From positions 39,763-103,762 of the forward strand of contig CANLLR010000005.1 of the NCBI GenBank assembly GCA_947491985.1: 64,000 bases of DNA. Direction: 5' to 3'. This DNA is from Flavobacteriaceae bacterium. GTDB taxonomy: Bacteria > Bacteroidota > Bacteroidia > Flavobacteriales > Flavobacteriaceae. The notes beneath the pieces are model-generated. The model ran no database searches and was not told the origin of the DNA. It saw only the letters and a list, made by a program, of their open reading frames with translations. Position numbers and translations under genes: made by a program. Shown here in pieces: positions 8,709 through 17,141 of this stretch; position 1 is the first letter of the stretch, and every line of letters starts with the position of its first letter.

Positions 8709-9545
8709 TTAATTCAATTGCAGCTTTAATGTATAAATAGCCGACTCTAAAACTCCGGTATCATTGTCTTCACACAATAAAAATTCGATTTCTGTTATCG
8801 ATTTTTTAAAAAGAGTAATTCCTTCAAATTTATATGTATCGGTAATTTGTTTGGTAAAATCGATTTTCATGGTTTTTACATCGATGCGTCCTACAAGACT
8901 TCCGAGTACTTCGCCGTCATTATACGTTGAATCAGTGTCTTCTGCAGTGGCTAGAAAATAAATTTTATTGTCGACCAAAATGGCATCAGTAAAACTGGCA
9001 CGAACGCCTTTTATTTTTGGAAGTTTGTAGTTGTTGGAAACAATTCTGAATTCGTTAGTAAGATTGGCGCCATCAATGGTAAAAACCACATTTTTGTTGG
9101 CTTTTCCATTTCCGCGGTTGAATAAAAACCAACTTTCGCCATTATAAATAGCACCTTCGATATTAAAATCGTCCGATTTTATTTCACCAAACGATTGCAT
9201 TCCGAGATATAAATCAGACAAATCGGTGGTGGCAATAACTTGTTTGGTTATGGCATCGACTTGCACCATTGTATTGCGGTTTTCGGTTGAACCGGAGCCA
9301 AACAAAAATAAATTATTTTCATATTGGGTAATCGCTTCAAAGTCGGGTTTTAATTTTTTTAAAATATTTTCTTGTGGATGTTTCAACAAGGGATGACGAT
9401 TTAATTGTTGCGTATCCATTCGGTATTCGTACAAAAACGAACTGTTATCGCCAATGGCTAATAGTGAATTGTTTTGGTAAATTAATCCCGATGCCGAGCC
9501 AAGACCAATAATTTTAAAAAGTAGGGTAAGTTGCAATTTTTCCAT
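8709..9545 (-). CDS. Conserved flavobacterial protein, predicted beta-propeller-like
   Basis: I place the start at ATG 9545 (MEKLQLTLLF), giving 278 residues. The longer ORF in the track reads through a repeat element and overlaps the divergent PPK2 gene, with low-complexity sequence that does not look coded. The protein has repeated short blocks such as GLIYQNNSLLAIGDNSSFLYEY, NNLFLFGSGSTENRNTMVQV and IYNGESWFLFNRGNG that look like blades of a propeller, and a FEGITLF segment near the end. It resembles flavobacterial proteins annotated as DUF6929; I am not certain of the number. No signal peptide is clear. Function unknown. Confidence 0.6.
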   Translation of the reverse strand: MEKLQLTLLFKIIGLGSASGLIYQNNSLLAIGDNSSFLYEYRMDTQQLNRHPLLKHPQENILKKLKPDFEAITQYENNLFLFGSGSTENRNTMVQVDAITKQVIATTDLSDLYLGMQSFGEIKSDDFNIEGAIYNGESWFLFNRGNGKANKNVVFTIDGANLTNEFRIVSNNYKLPKIKGVRASFTDAILVDNKIYFLATAEDTDSTYNDGEVLGSLVGRIDVKTMKIDFTKQITDTYKFEGITLFKKSITEIEFLLCEDNDTGVLESAIYTLKLQLN

Positions 9546-9560
9546 AAGTTTGCTAATAAG

Positions 9561-9645
9561 TCTAGCCCAGATAGCAGTGAAAATCCTTTTGTTTTTTTCT
9601 TTAGAAAAACAAAAGATTGTAACGGATAGCTGGAAATAGCTTTTC
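9561..9645 (+). repeat. Structured intergenic element, copy A (possible Flavo-1 RNA)
   Basis: Conserved left end TCTAGCCCAGATAGCAGTG, a perfect hairpin CTTTTGTTTTT/AAAAACAAAAG (9586-9596 and 9605-9615), and conserved right end GATTGTAACGGATAGCTGGA. The same ends occur at 22083-22156 and, inverted, at 32488-32628. It fills the space between the divergent propeller-like gene and the PPK2 gene. It may be the Flavo-1 RNA motif known from Flavobacteria; that identity is from memory. Confidence 0.6.
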
Positions 9646-9674
9646 AAAAATAATACAATTAATTGAAATAGGAT

Positions 9675-10550
9675 ATGAACTCGATCAACACCGACGATTT
9701 TAAAGTAACAAGCAAAATAAACTTGTCTAAAACGCCCACCAAACTTGACATAGATACCGATAAAGAGCAAGAGGAATTGGCTTTAGATAAAGTGCAAATC
9801 AAGCTCAGCAAGAAGCAAGATACGATGTATGCGCACAACAAATATGCGTTTTTGATTTGTTTGCAAGGGATGGATACGAGTGGGAAAGACAGTTTAATAC
9901 GCGAAGTTTTTAAGGAATTTAATTCGCGTGGCGTGGTGGTGCATAGTTTTAAAACACCTAATTTGAACGAGTTAGAGCACGATTTTTTATGGCGTCATTA
10001 TTTGGCATTGCCTGAAAAAGGAAAGTTTACGGTTTTTAATCGCACGCATTATGAAAATGTGTTGGTGACGCGCGTGCATCCGGAATATATTTTGTTTGAG
10101 AATTTACCCGGAATTAGTTCGGTAGCCGATATTACGCCAAAATTTTAGGAGCGACGAATGAAGCAAATTAATAATTTTGAAAAGCACATAGATCAAAACG
10201 GAACAAAAATCTTGAAGTTTTATTTGCACATGAGCAAAGAAGAGCAAGCCTTGCGTTTGTTGAAACGATTGGATAATGGCGAAGACAATTGGAAGTTTTC
10301 GACAGGCGATTTGAAAGAACGCGAACTTTGGGACGCGTACATGGCCTGTTATGAGGAAGCGATAAATAAAACGTCTTCTAAACATGCGCCTTGGTTTGTG
10401 GTGCCAGCTGACGATAAAGGCGTAGCACGTTATATTGTGGCAAAAATTATTTGGGAAGAGTTGGAAAAACTCACTGATATAGTTGCGCCTGAATTGGATG
10501 AAAAGGTGAAAGCGAATATTGCGATGTATCGAGAACAGTTAAAAAAATAA
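9675..10550 (+). pseudogene. Polyphosphate kinase 2 (PPK2), interrupted by an in-frame amber codon
   Basis: The two track ORFs 9675-10148 and 10158-10550 lie in the same frame and together make one PPK2 of about 291 codons, the usual length. The first half has the Walker A motif GMDTSGKDS (65-73) and the Walker B region FNRTHYENVL; the second half has the lid region (STGDLKERELWDAY) and FVVPADDK. PPK2 enzymes transfer phosphate between polyphosphate and nucleotides. The break is a single TAG at 10146-10148 inside F-stop-ERR, where relatives normally read FWERR or similar, so a TGG to TAG change is the simplest explanation. It could be a true nonsense mutation or a base error. If real, neither half would be active alone. 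Confidence 0.85.
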
Positions 10551-10562
10551 AGCAACGCAGAG

Positions 10563-10606
10563 TATAGAAATTTAAAAAATCGTCAGGTATTTTTTAAATT
10601 TCTATA
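10563..10606. terminator. Long AT-rich hairpin downstream of PPK2
   Basis: TATAGAAATTTAAAAAAT (10563-10580) and its exact complement (10589-10606) form an 18-bp stem with an eight-base loop. The outer flanks (ACGCAGAG / ATCTGTGT) nearly extend the stem. It may terminate the PPK2 transcript, although it lacks a normal T tail and may be a repeat element. Confidence 0.55.
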
Positions 10607-10624
10607 ATCTGTGTTTCATTCTAT

Positions 10625-10632
10625 TATCTTTG
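10625..10632 (+). promoter_or_regulatory. TAnnTTTG -7 box upstream of the MATE gene
   Basis: TATCTTTG matches the Bacteroidota -7 consensus and lies about 47 bases before the GTG start of the MATE gene. A -33 TTTG is not clear. Confidence 0.4.
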
Positions 10633-10678
10633 CGCTTGCAAATGCCTGTTCGCTTGTGTTCAGGTCAAATAAAAAACT

Positions 10679-12082
10679 GTGAATCTCTCTCAATACACTA
10701 AAGAATTTCGTTATAACTTACAATTGGCTTATCCCGTTATCATTGGGATGCTGGGTCATACTTTAATAGGAATCGTCGATAATATCATGGTTGGAAAATT
10801 AGGTTCGACCGAACTAGCTGCGGTTTCTTTGGGCAACAGCATGATTTTTATTGCGATGTCAATAGGTATTGGATTTTCGACCGCCTTAACTCCGATTGTA
10901 GCCGAAGCCGATTCAGAAAACGATACTACTACGATGCGTGCTGCTTTTCAACACGGTTTGTTTTTGTGTACGATTTTGGGTATTTTGCTTTTCGGATTGG
11001 TAGTGTTGTGTGAGCCAATAATGGAATTGCTGCACCAACCTAAAGATGTGATTGTGTTGGCAAAACCGTATTTGAATTGGGTGGCATTTTCGCTTGTTCC
11101 GTTGATTATGTATCAAGGTTATAAGCAATTTGCCGACGGACTTTCGATGACTAAATATTCGATGTACGCTATTGTTATGGCCAACATCATACATGTCGTA
11201 ATAAATTACTGGTTAATTTATGGGATTTGGATTTTTCCAAAAATGGGCATTATTGGCGCTGCTTTGGGTACGGTGATTTCGAGAATTTTGATGGTGACTT
11301 TTATGCATTTTATATTGTTGAAACAAGACAAATTAAAGCACTATTTTAAGGGTTTCACGTTTGATTCTTTGAAAAAAAGTATGTTAGTAAAGATTATCAA
11401 TTTAGGATTTCCTTCTGCCATGCAAATGTTGTTCGAAGTCGTACTTTTTACAGCCGCGATTTGGTTGTGTGGGAACATTGGAAAAACCAGTCAAGCAGCC
11501 AATCAAATTGCGTTGAGTTTGGCGTCGATGACCTTTATGTTTGCTATGGGATTGAGTGTGGTTTCGATGATTCGGGTGAGCAATCAAAGGGGTTTACAAG
11601 ATTATAAAAGTTTAGTTGTTGTAGCGCGATCGATTTTTTTACTGGCCATATTGATAGAAATTGTTTTTGCTATCTTGTTTGTGGCTTTGCATCAATTTTT
11701 ACCGCCACTCTTTTTAGATATGAATGATCCTATGCAACTTTTAGACAATCAAGAAGTGGTGACTATTGCCGCTAAATTATTATTGGTTGCCGCTGTTTTT
11801 CAAATTTCAGATGGAATTCAAGTCGTAGTTTTGGGTGCTTTACGTGGATTGCAAGATGTGAAAATTCCGATGTACATTACTTTCGTGGCGTATTGGGTAA
11901 TTGGCTTCCCAATTTCGTATTATTTGGGAGAATATACGTCATTAAAAGCAGTGGGAGTATGGATAGGTTTGTTAGCAGGTTTGTCAACTGCAGCAATTTT
12001 TTTGTATATTCGTTTTCATTTAATTACAAAAAGATTAATTTTGGGTAACAATAAAATAATACATAATGATTCAATTTTATAG
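10679..12082 (+). CDS. MATE-family multidrug efflux transporter
   Basis: A 467-residue membrane protein with about 12 helices in two related halves; VIIGMLGHTLIGIVDNIMVGKLGSTELAAVSLG at the N-terminus is the MATE signature region. These carriers export cationic or aromatic drugs with Na+ or H+. The start is GTG at 10679 (MNLSQYTKEF). The 3' end overlaps the start of the HNH-like gene by 17 bases in another frame, suggesting that the two are co-transcribed. Substrate unknown. Confidence 0.9.
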   Translation: MNLSQYTKEFRYNLQLAYPVIIGMLGHTLIGIVDNIMVGKLGSTELAAVSLGNSMIFIAMSIGIGFSTALTPIVAEADSENDTTTMRAAFQHGLFLCTILGILLFGLVVLCEPIMELLHQPKDVIVLAKPYLNWVAFSLVPLIMYQGYKQFADGLSMTKYSMYAIVMANIIHVVINYWLIYGIWIFPKMGIIGAALGTVISRILMVTFMHFILLKQDKLKHYFKGFTFDSLKKSMLVKIINLGFPSAMQMLFEVVLFTAAIWLCGNIGKTSQAANQIALSLASMTFMFAMGLSVVSMIRVSNQRGLQDYKSLVVVARSIFLLAILIEIVFAILFVALHQFLPPLFLDMNDPMQLLDNQEVVTIAAKLLLVAAVFQISDGIQVVVLGALRGLQDVKIPMYITFVAYWVIGFPISYYLGEYTSLKAVGVWIGLLAGLSTAAIFLYIRFHLITKRLILGNNKIIHNDSIL

Positions 12083-12647
12083 AGGAGAAGAATTTAAAGA
12101 AATCAAATTGAATGTTAAAAAAAAGTTACGGTATGCCATTTCTAATCAAGGACGTATTATTAGTTTTAGTGATGAGATAAAAAATGGTCGTGAACTTAAA
12201 GGGGGTGTTCTCGAGGGTTATAAAATATTTGCATATACTTTCCCACTAGGAAATGGCAAAAGAAAGCACAGAACACTTTTTTTATACCGATTAGTTGCTG
12301 AATATTTTCTCCCAAAAGGGGATGAAAACCAAACCTTTGTTTTGCATTTGGATTTTGACAAACAAAACGATCGCGTGGAAAACTTACGATGGGCCAATCA
12401 AGCCGAATTGACATCACACCACATGGTAAATCCAGCGGTTATTTTAGGAAAAGCGAAAACTCTCGCGCACAATATCAAAGCCGATGGACGTAAATTAACC
12501 TCGACACAAGTCATTCGAATAAAAAAAATGTTACAACGTCAAGACAATAAGACCCGTTTGGTAATGATAGCCAAACAATTCAATATAACTACCATGCAAT
12601 TGTATCGCATTCGAACGGGCGAAAATTGGGGACATATAAAAGTTTAA
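12066..12647 (+). CDS. HNH-endonuclease-like protein (NUMOD4/HNH_3 type)
   Basis: 193 residues. An N-terminal segment YAISNQGRIISFSDEIKNGRELKG matches the NUMOD4 pattern of homing-endonuclease DNA-binding regions. The middle RLVAEYFLPKGDENQTFVLHLDFDKQNDRVENLRWA matches HNH_3 (usual form VNHIDGNKTNNRVENLEWV); the histidine and both asparagine-type positions are partly changed (LHLDFDK). The C-terminus (STQVIRIKKMLQRQ, MIAKQFNITTMQLYRIRTGENW) is a helix-turn-helix like those that follow HNH in such proteins. It overlaps the MATE gene, so it is not a free-standing intron endonuclease. It may be a domesticated DNA-binding protein. Confidence 0.75.
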   Translation: MIQFYRGEEFKEIKLNVKKKLRYAISNQGRIISFSDEIKNGRELKGGVLEGYKIFAYTFPLGNGKRKHRTLFLYRLVAEYFLPKGDENQTFVLHLDFDKQNDRVENLRWANQAELTSHHMVNPAVILGKAKTLAHNIKADGRKLTSTQVIRIKKMLQRQDNKTRLVMIAKQFNITTMQLYRIRTGENWGHIKV

Positions 12648-12660
12648 AAGAAAATTCGTG

Positions 12661-12698
12661 AATTTGGTTATTTGACAATTCGAACGAATAACCAAATT
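12661..12698. terminator. Hairpin after the HNH-like gene
   Basis: AATTTGGTTATT and AATAACCAAATT form a 12-bp stem with a 14-base loop, ending in TTTTC, starting 14 bases after the stop codon. Confidence 0.5.
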
Positions 12699-12723
12699 TT
12701 CAAACCTATAAATCCACATAAAA

Positions 12724-12951
12724 ATGCAATTACCAAAATTCGTTTTAGCCGACAACTCTGATTTTCCAGATGATATTTTTATCATTCACCTAGATTTCCC
12801 TCGTTTTATTATCAATTTAAAAGACGATGAAGTCGAATTTATTGAAGACTTAGAAGGTGAAGATGAAAAAGAATTGGAAAGCGAAATGGAGTATTTAATT
12901 ACACTTGCTGGGGAATTCTATGATAAAGAAATGGAAGCCTACGACGAGTAA
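12724..12951 (+). CDS. Small acidic conserved protein
   Basis: A 75-residue, strongly acidic protein (DDEVEFIEDLEGEDEKELESEMEYL) with an N-terminal strand-rich part (DDIFIIHLDFPRFIINL). Its codon use is that of the neighbouring genes, and its stop codon directly abuts the stop of convergent meaB with no spacer. I recognise it as a type common among flavobacterial hypothetical proteins but know of no function. The length and ATG start (MQLPKF) are well supported by the downstream boundary. Confidence 0.7.
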   Translation: MQLPKFVLADNSDFPDDIFIIHLDFPRFIINLKDDEVEFIEDLEGEDEKELESEMEYLITLAGEFYDKEMEAYDE

Positions 12952-14034
12952 TTATTCAAAATATTTTTTCAATAACAATTGTGCTGCAGCAAAAGGTGAT
13001 AGCTCATCATTTACCACAGCCATTTTATTTTTTTCTAAAAGTTGTATAATTTCTGGATGGTTATAAAAATGCGATTGCAACTGCTCGTTAATCGTTTCCA
13101 TCATCCAAAACTGATTTTGATCTTTGCGTTTATCGTCAAAATAGTGATTCTCTTTAGCCAATTTTACATAGTCAGTAATGGTTCTCCAAACCCCATCGAT
13201 GCCTTCTTTGGTAATCGAACTACAAGTGGAAGCCGTCGGAATCCAACCCGATTTTTTTGCAGGAAATAAATGCAACGCTCGATTGAATTCGGCTTTGGCT
13301 AACTTTGCTTTGTTAATATTATCGCCATCGGCTTTGTTGATCACTATTGCATCCGCCATTTCCATAATGCCGCGTTTGATGCCTTGTAATTCGTCACCAG
13401 CTCCCGAAATCTTAAGTAATAAAAAGAAATCAACCATACTGTGCACTGCCGTTTCACTTTGTCCAACACCAACGGTTTCAATAATAATCGTGTCAAAACC
13501 AGCCGCTTCACAAAGTAATATGGTTTCTCGTGTTTTTCGTGCCACGCCACCTAACGTTTCTCCTGAAGCACTCGGTCGGATGTAAGCGTTGGTATCTTTC
13601 ACTAATTCTTCCATCCTTGTTTTATCTCCCAAAATACTTCCGTGCGATATCGTGCTGCTCGGATCAACAGCCAAAACGGCGACTTTTTTTCCTATCAAAG
13701 TCAAATGTTTTCCAAACGCTTCAATAAAAGTACTTTTTCCAACGCCAGGAACACCAGTTATTCCGATGCGTATCGATTGATTTGCCTTTGGTAAACACCC
13801 TTGAATAATTGTATTGGCTTTTTCTAAATGAGTTGTATTCGTGCTTTCAACAAGTGTAATCGCCCGACTCAAAGCTGTAATATCACCTTTCAAAATGCCC
13901 TCAATTAATACCGTTGCTGCAGGTTGTTTTCGGCGCATTTGCTGAATTGTTTCTACTGATGTTACACTCAATACTTGTGGAGGTTCGATACCTACTTTTT
14001 CTGTTAAAGCAGATTTTTTACTGGGTTGTTTCAA
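12952..14034 (-). CDS. meaB: Methylmalonyl-CoA mutase-associated GTPase MeaB
   Basis: 360 residues of the G3E-like MeaB/ArgK GTPase family. The P-loop GVPGVGKST lies at 94-102, followed by DPSSTISHGSILGDKTRM and the switch region ETVGVGQSETAV; NKADGDN is the guanine-specificity motif. MeaB protects and reloads adenosylcobalamin in methylmalonyl-CoA mutase. The mutase genes are not in the window, but the cobalamin adenosyltransferase and an acyl-CoA carboxylase operon are, which supports a propionate route. The gene starts about 220 bases from a divergent MFS gene; the intervening DNA has short CAGAG/CTCTG-type repeats. Confidence 0.95.
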   Translation of the reverse strand: MKQPSKKSALTEKVGIEPPQVLSVTSVETIQQMRRKQPAATVLIEGILKGDITALSRAITLVESTNTTHLEKANTIIQGCLPKANQSIRIGITGVPGVGKSTFIEAFGKHLTLIGKKVAVLAVDPSSTISHGSILGDKTRMEELVKDTNAYIRPSASGETLGGVARKTRETILLCEAAGFDTIIIETVGVGQSETAVHSMVDFFLLLKISGAGDELQGIKRGIMEMADAIVINKADGDNINKAKLAKAEFNRALHLFPAKKSGWIPTASTCSSITKEGIDGVWRTITDYVKLAKENHYFDDKRKDQNQFWMMETINEQLQSHFYNHPEIIQLLEKNKMAVVNDELSPFAAAQLLLKKYFE

Positions 14035-14073
14035 GTTGCGAATCTTTATAATTACAAACTTACATAAAAATTG

Positions 14074-14171
14074 TTACACAGAGTCATACAGAAATTGCAC
14101 AGAGGTTGACAAAGATTTTACAAAGACGTAAAGTATTTTTACACATCTGTGCTAATCTGTTACATCTGCGG
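14074..14171. repeat. Pair of inverted ACAGA / TCTGT short-repeat arrays
   Basis: A left group (ACACAGAG, ATACAGAA, GCACAGAG; 14076-14105) and a right group (ACATCTGTG, TAATCTGTT, ACATCTGCG; 14141-14171) are imperfect units of about 10-11 nt in opposite sense. They fill the meaB/MFS divergent space. A related array is at 15621-15663. Confidence 0.55.
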
Positions 14172-14206
14172 TAAAATAATCCCATTGCTAACTTTGCGAT
14201 AAAACT

Positions 14207-14237
14207 TTGTTCCTTTGAGGTTAAAAAAGTAACTTTG
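14207..14237 (+). promoter_or_regulatory. Bacteroidota promoter for the Fsr-like gene
   Basis: TTTG (14207-14210), a 19-base spacer, and TAACTTTG (14230-14237) match the TTTG-N19-TAnnTTTG consensus. The GTG start is 19 bases downstream. Confidence 0.6.
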
Positions 14238-14256
14238 CACAACAAAAATCACAATT

Positions 14257-15477
14257 GTGGCATCAGAAAAATTGACTTCAGACAACGACCAACTCCTTCA
14301 TAAAACGGTTTTCTCTATTCTTTTTTCCATCAGTTTTGCCCATTTAATCAACGATTTGATTCAGGCGTTGATTCCGTCTATCTATCCCATTTTAAAAGAA
14401 AGTTATAATTTCTCTTTCACGCAAATTGGTTTGATTACGTTTGCTTTTCAATTGTCAGCCTCAATTTTTCAGCCTTTTGTAGGCTATTACACTGATAAAC
14501 ATCCAAAGCCTTTTTCACAAATTTACGGTATGTTGTTTTCCATGTTTGGTATCGTATCGATTGCTTTTGCCAACAATTTTTATTGGATTATTGCTTCGGT
14601 AATGCTAATCGGAATTGGTTCTTCCATCTTTCACCCAGAAGCATCACGAATCTCCAATCTGGCTTCGGGCGGAAAACGCGGTTTGGCACAATCTATTTTT
14701 CAAGTAGGCGGTAACTTTGGTACGGCACTTGGACCTTTATTAGTCGCACTTATCGTCGTTCCGAACTCACAAAAATACTTGTTGTGGTTTGTCATTGTGG
14801 CGTTTATCGGATTGGCGATTTTAAGCAAAATTGCTTTTTGGTACCGCGATCATCTCATTCTTAAAAAAAACAAACCACTTGCGTTCATCGATTTTCATGA
14901 ACTTTCGAAGCGTAAAGTACAAATCGCCATTGGTATCTTATTGGTAGTTATTTTTTCTAAGTTTTTTTACTCGGCTAGTTTGTCTACCTATTACACTTTT
15001 TATCTTATGGATAAGTTTCAACTTTCCATACAACAGGCACAATACCATTTGTTTATGTTTTTGTTTGCTGCGGCCGTAGGAACTATTTTGGGAGGCCCTT
15101 TAGGTGATAAATTCGGACGAAAATATGTGATTTGGTTTTCGGTTTTTGGAGTCACTCCTTTTGCTTTATTGCTTCCGTATTTGAATTTATTTTGGACCGA
15201 TGTGTTCATTGTTATCATTGGGTTAATTATGTCGTCAGCATTTCCAGCTATCATCGTTTATGCACAAGAATTATTACCAAAAAAATTGGGTATGGTATCC
15301 GGACTTTTCTATGGCTTTGGGTTTGCGATGGGGGCTTTTGGTTCGGCTTTGTTAGGAATTCTTGCCGATCATACTTCGATTGGTTTTGTATACCATGTCT
15401 GTGCTTATCTACCCATAATTGGGGTGATCTGTTATTTCCTTCCCAACTTGAAGAAAGATAAAGTGAAGGTTCAGTAG
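14257..15477 (+). CDS. MFS transporter, fosmidomycin-resistance (Fsr) type
   Basis: A 406-residue MFS protein with about 12 membrane helices. The first helix and loop SISFAHLINDLIQALIPSIYPILKESYNFSFTQIG and the later FHPEASRISNLASGGKRGLAQS are characteristic of the Fsr-like subgroup, named for fosmidomycin export in E. coli. Whether this copy exports fosmidomycin is unknown. The start is GTG 14257 (MASEKLTSD); a well-formed promoter sits directly upstream. It is transcribed alone. Confidence 0.9.
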   Translation: MASEKLTSDNDQLLHKTVFSILFSISFAHLINDLIQALIPSIYPILKESYNFSFTQIGLITFAFQLSASIFQPFVGYYTDKHPKPFSQIYGMLFSMFGIVSIAFANNFYWIIASVMLIGIGSSIFHPEASRISNLASGGKRGLAQSIFQVGGNFGTALGPLLVALIVVPNSQKYLLWFVIVAFIGLAILSKIAFWYRDHLILKKNKPLAFIDFHELSKRKVQIAIGILLVVIFSKFFYSASLSTYYTFYLMDKFQLSIQQAQYHLFMFLFAAAVGTILGGPLGDKFGRKYVIWFSVFGVTPFALLLPYLNLFWTDVFIVIIGLIMSSAFPAIIVYAQELLPKKLGMVSGLFYGFGFAMGAFGSALLGILADHTSIGFVYHVCAYLPIIGVICYFLPNLKKDKVKVQ

Positions 15478-15620
15478 CGAAATCCCGAATCGTCGCGATT
15501 GGGCTATTTTTGTTATCCTTGTTCTCGCTTTTCGCTTTTGTATGACAACCGCATCAATCAGTCCCGAAGCTCCGGGATAGTTAGATTTTGTCTTTTGTAA
15601 AATCATTTTTTCATAAGAAA

Positions 15621-15663
15621 TCTCTGTGTATCTCTGTGCCATTCTTCGTGTATCTCTGTGTAA
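15621..15663 (+). repeat. Short tandem repeat, TCTCTGTGTA type
   Basis: Four imperfect units of 10-11 nt (TCTCTGTGTA, TCTCTGTGCCA, TTCTTCGTGTA, TCTCTGTGTAA) between the Fsr-like gene and the FAD oxidoreductase. The preceding 15480-15600 stretch has no gene; it holds an imperfect palindrome TCCCGAAGCTCCGGGA near 15571. Confidence 0.65.
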
Positions 15664-15715
15664 TTATTTTGCTAATCGCTCCAAAATAACTATTTTTACT
15701 CATCAATCCAAACAC

Positions 15716-17119
15716 ATGCAAATCACACCCGAATTACATCAAAAATTAACCGATTTACTTGGCGCAGCATACGTTTTTACCGACGAGGAAACACGCAATC
15801 ATTACGGTCACGACGAAACGGAGGATTATGTTTTTCCGCCAAGCGTTGTACTAAAACCAGCCAATGCTTTTGAAATTTCAGAGATTTTGAAATTGGCAAA
15901 CGAATATAAAATACCGGTCACACCCATCGGAGCCAGAACGGGTTTGAGTGGTGGTGCTTTGTGTATTTATAAAGGCATCGGACTTTCATTAGAACGCCTC
16001 AATTCTATTATTGAAATCGATGAACAAAACCTTCAAGTTACCACTGAGCCTGGAGTGATCACTCAAGTATTGCGCGAAGCCGTAGACGAAAAGGGATTGT
16101 TCTATCCGGTTGATCCGAGCAGTCAAGGCAGTTGTTGGATAGGTGGGAATGTTGCCGAAAATGCGGGTGGAGCACGAGCTTTGAAATATGGCGTTACTAA
16201 AGATTATGTACTCAATTTGGAAGTCGTTTTGCCTACTGGTGATATTATTTGGACTGGAGCCAATACACTTAAGAACTCTACAGGTTATAATTTAACCCAA
16301 CTAATGGTAGGAAGTGAAGGTACGTTGGGCATCATCACTAAAGTTGTTTTGAAACTGTTACCACGAAATTCGCATAATGTATTATTGTTAGTGCCTTTTT
16401 ACAAAGCAAGTCAAGCGTGCGAAGCGGTATCTGCCATTTTTAGAGCTGGAATTACGCCGAGTGCCTTAGAGTTTATGGAACGCGATGCTATTGATTGGAC
16501 CTGCCGTTATGTTGATGGAATAAGTGTTGTGATAAAAGACGGAGTTGAAGCGCATTTGCTTATTGAAGTCGATGGTAATTATCCTGAAATTTTGCTTTTA
16601 GAAGCTGAAAAAATACTCTCTGTAGTCGAACAATTCCAAATTGATGACGTATTATTCGCCGATACAGTTGATGAAAAAAATGCCCTGTGGAAAATGCGAA
16701 GAGCAGTTGGCGAAGCGGTAAAATCGAATTCGGTATACAAAGAGGAAGATACGGTGGTGCCGCGATATGAATTACCTACATTGTTGGCTGGGATAAAATC
16801 GATTGGGGATAAATACGGATTCAAATCGGTGTGCTACGGTCACGCTGGTGATGGTAACTTGCACGTTAATATTATCAAATCAGATATGAGTGATGACAAT
16901 TGGCAAACGCAAGTCCCAGTTGGAATTCGTGAAATTTTCGAATTGACGGTTTCGTTAAAAGGCACGCTTTCTGGTGAACACGGTATTGGTTACGTACAAA
17001 AAAACTACATGGATATTGCTTTTTCAAAAACCCATTTGGAGTTGATGGAGCGCATAAAATTTGTATTTGACCCTAACAATGTTTTGAATCCAGGGAAGAT
17101 TTTTCCTGATGCTATGTAA
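15716..17119 (+). CDS. FAD-linked oxidoreductase, GlcD / D-lactate dehydrogenase type
   Basis: I use ATG 15716 (MQITPELHQKL), giving 467 residues; the longer track ORF reads through the upstream repeat. The N-terminal half is an FAD-binding PCMH domain (TPIGARTGLSGGA, DPSSQGSCWIGGNVAENAGG, GSEGTLGIITKV). The C-terminal half is the FAD-oxidase cap with CYGHAGDGNLHVNI and SGEHGIGYVQK. Such enzymes oxidise glycolate, D-lactate or other 2-hydroxy acids and pass electrons to the quinone pool or an Fe-S partner. No GlcE or GlcF partner is adjacent. Substrate not determined from sequence. Confidence 0.9.
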   Translation: MQITPELHQKLTDLLGAAYVFTDEETRNHYGHDETEDYVFPPSVVLKPANAFEISEILKLANEYKIPVTPIGARTGLSGGALCIYKGIGLSLERLNSIIEIDEQNLQVTTEPGVITQVLREAVDEKGLFYPVDPSSQGSCWIGGNVAENAGGARALKYGVTKDYVLNLEVVLPTGDIIWTGANTLKNSTGYNLTQLMVGSEGTLGIITKVVLKLLPRNSHNVLLLVPFYKASQACEAVSAIFRAGITPSALEFMERDAIDWTCRYVDGISVVIKDGVEAHLLIEVDGNYPEILLLEAEKILSVVEQFQIDDVLFADTVDEKNALWKMRRAVGEAVKSNSVYKEEDTVVPRYELPTLLAGIKSIGDKYGFKSVCYGHAGDGNLHVNIIKSDMSDDNWQTQVPVGIREIFELTVSLKGTLSGEHGIGYVQKNYMDIAFSKTHLELMERIKFVFDPNNVLNPGKIFPDAM

Positions 17120-17141
17120 TTAATAATAGCTACACTACGTT

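Noticed and set aside
9546-9770. N-terminal extension of the minus ORF 8709-9770
   Set aside because: The extension translates the structured intergenic element and overlaps the opposite PPK2 gene; the shorter start at 9545 gives a sensible protein.
10104-10158. Frameshift as the cause of the split PPK2
   Set aside because: Both halves are in one frame (start distance 483, divisible by three); the only defect is one stop codon.
12066-12647. Self-splicing intron or intein endonuclease
   Set aside because: The gene is not inside another interrupted coding region; it overlaps the end of an intact MATE gene.
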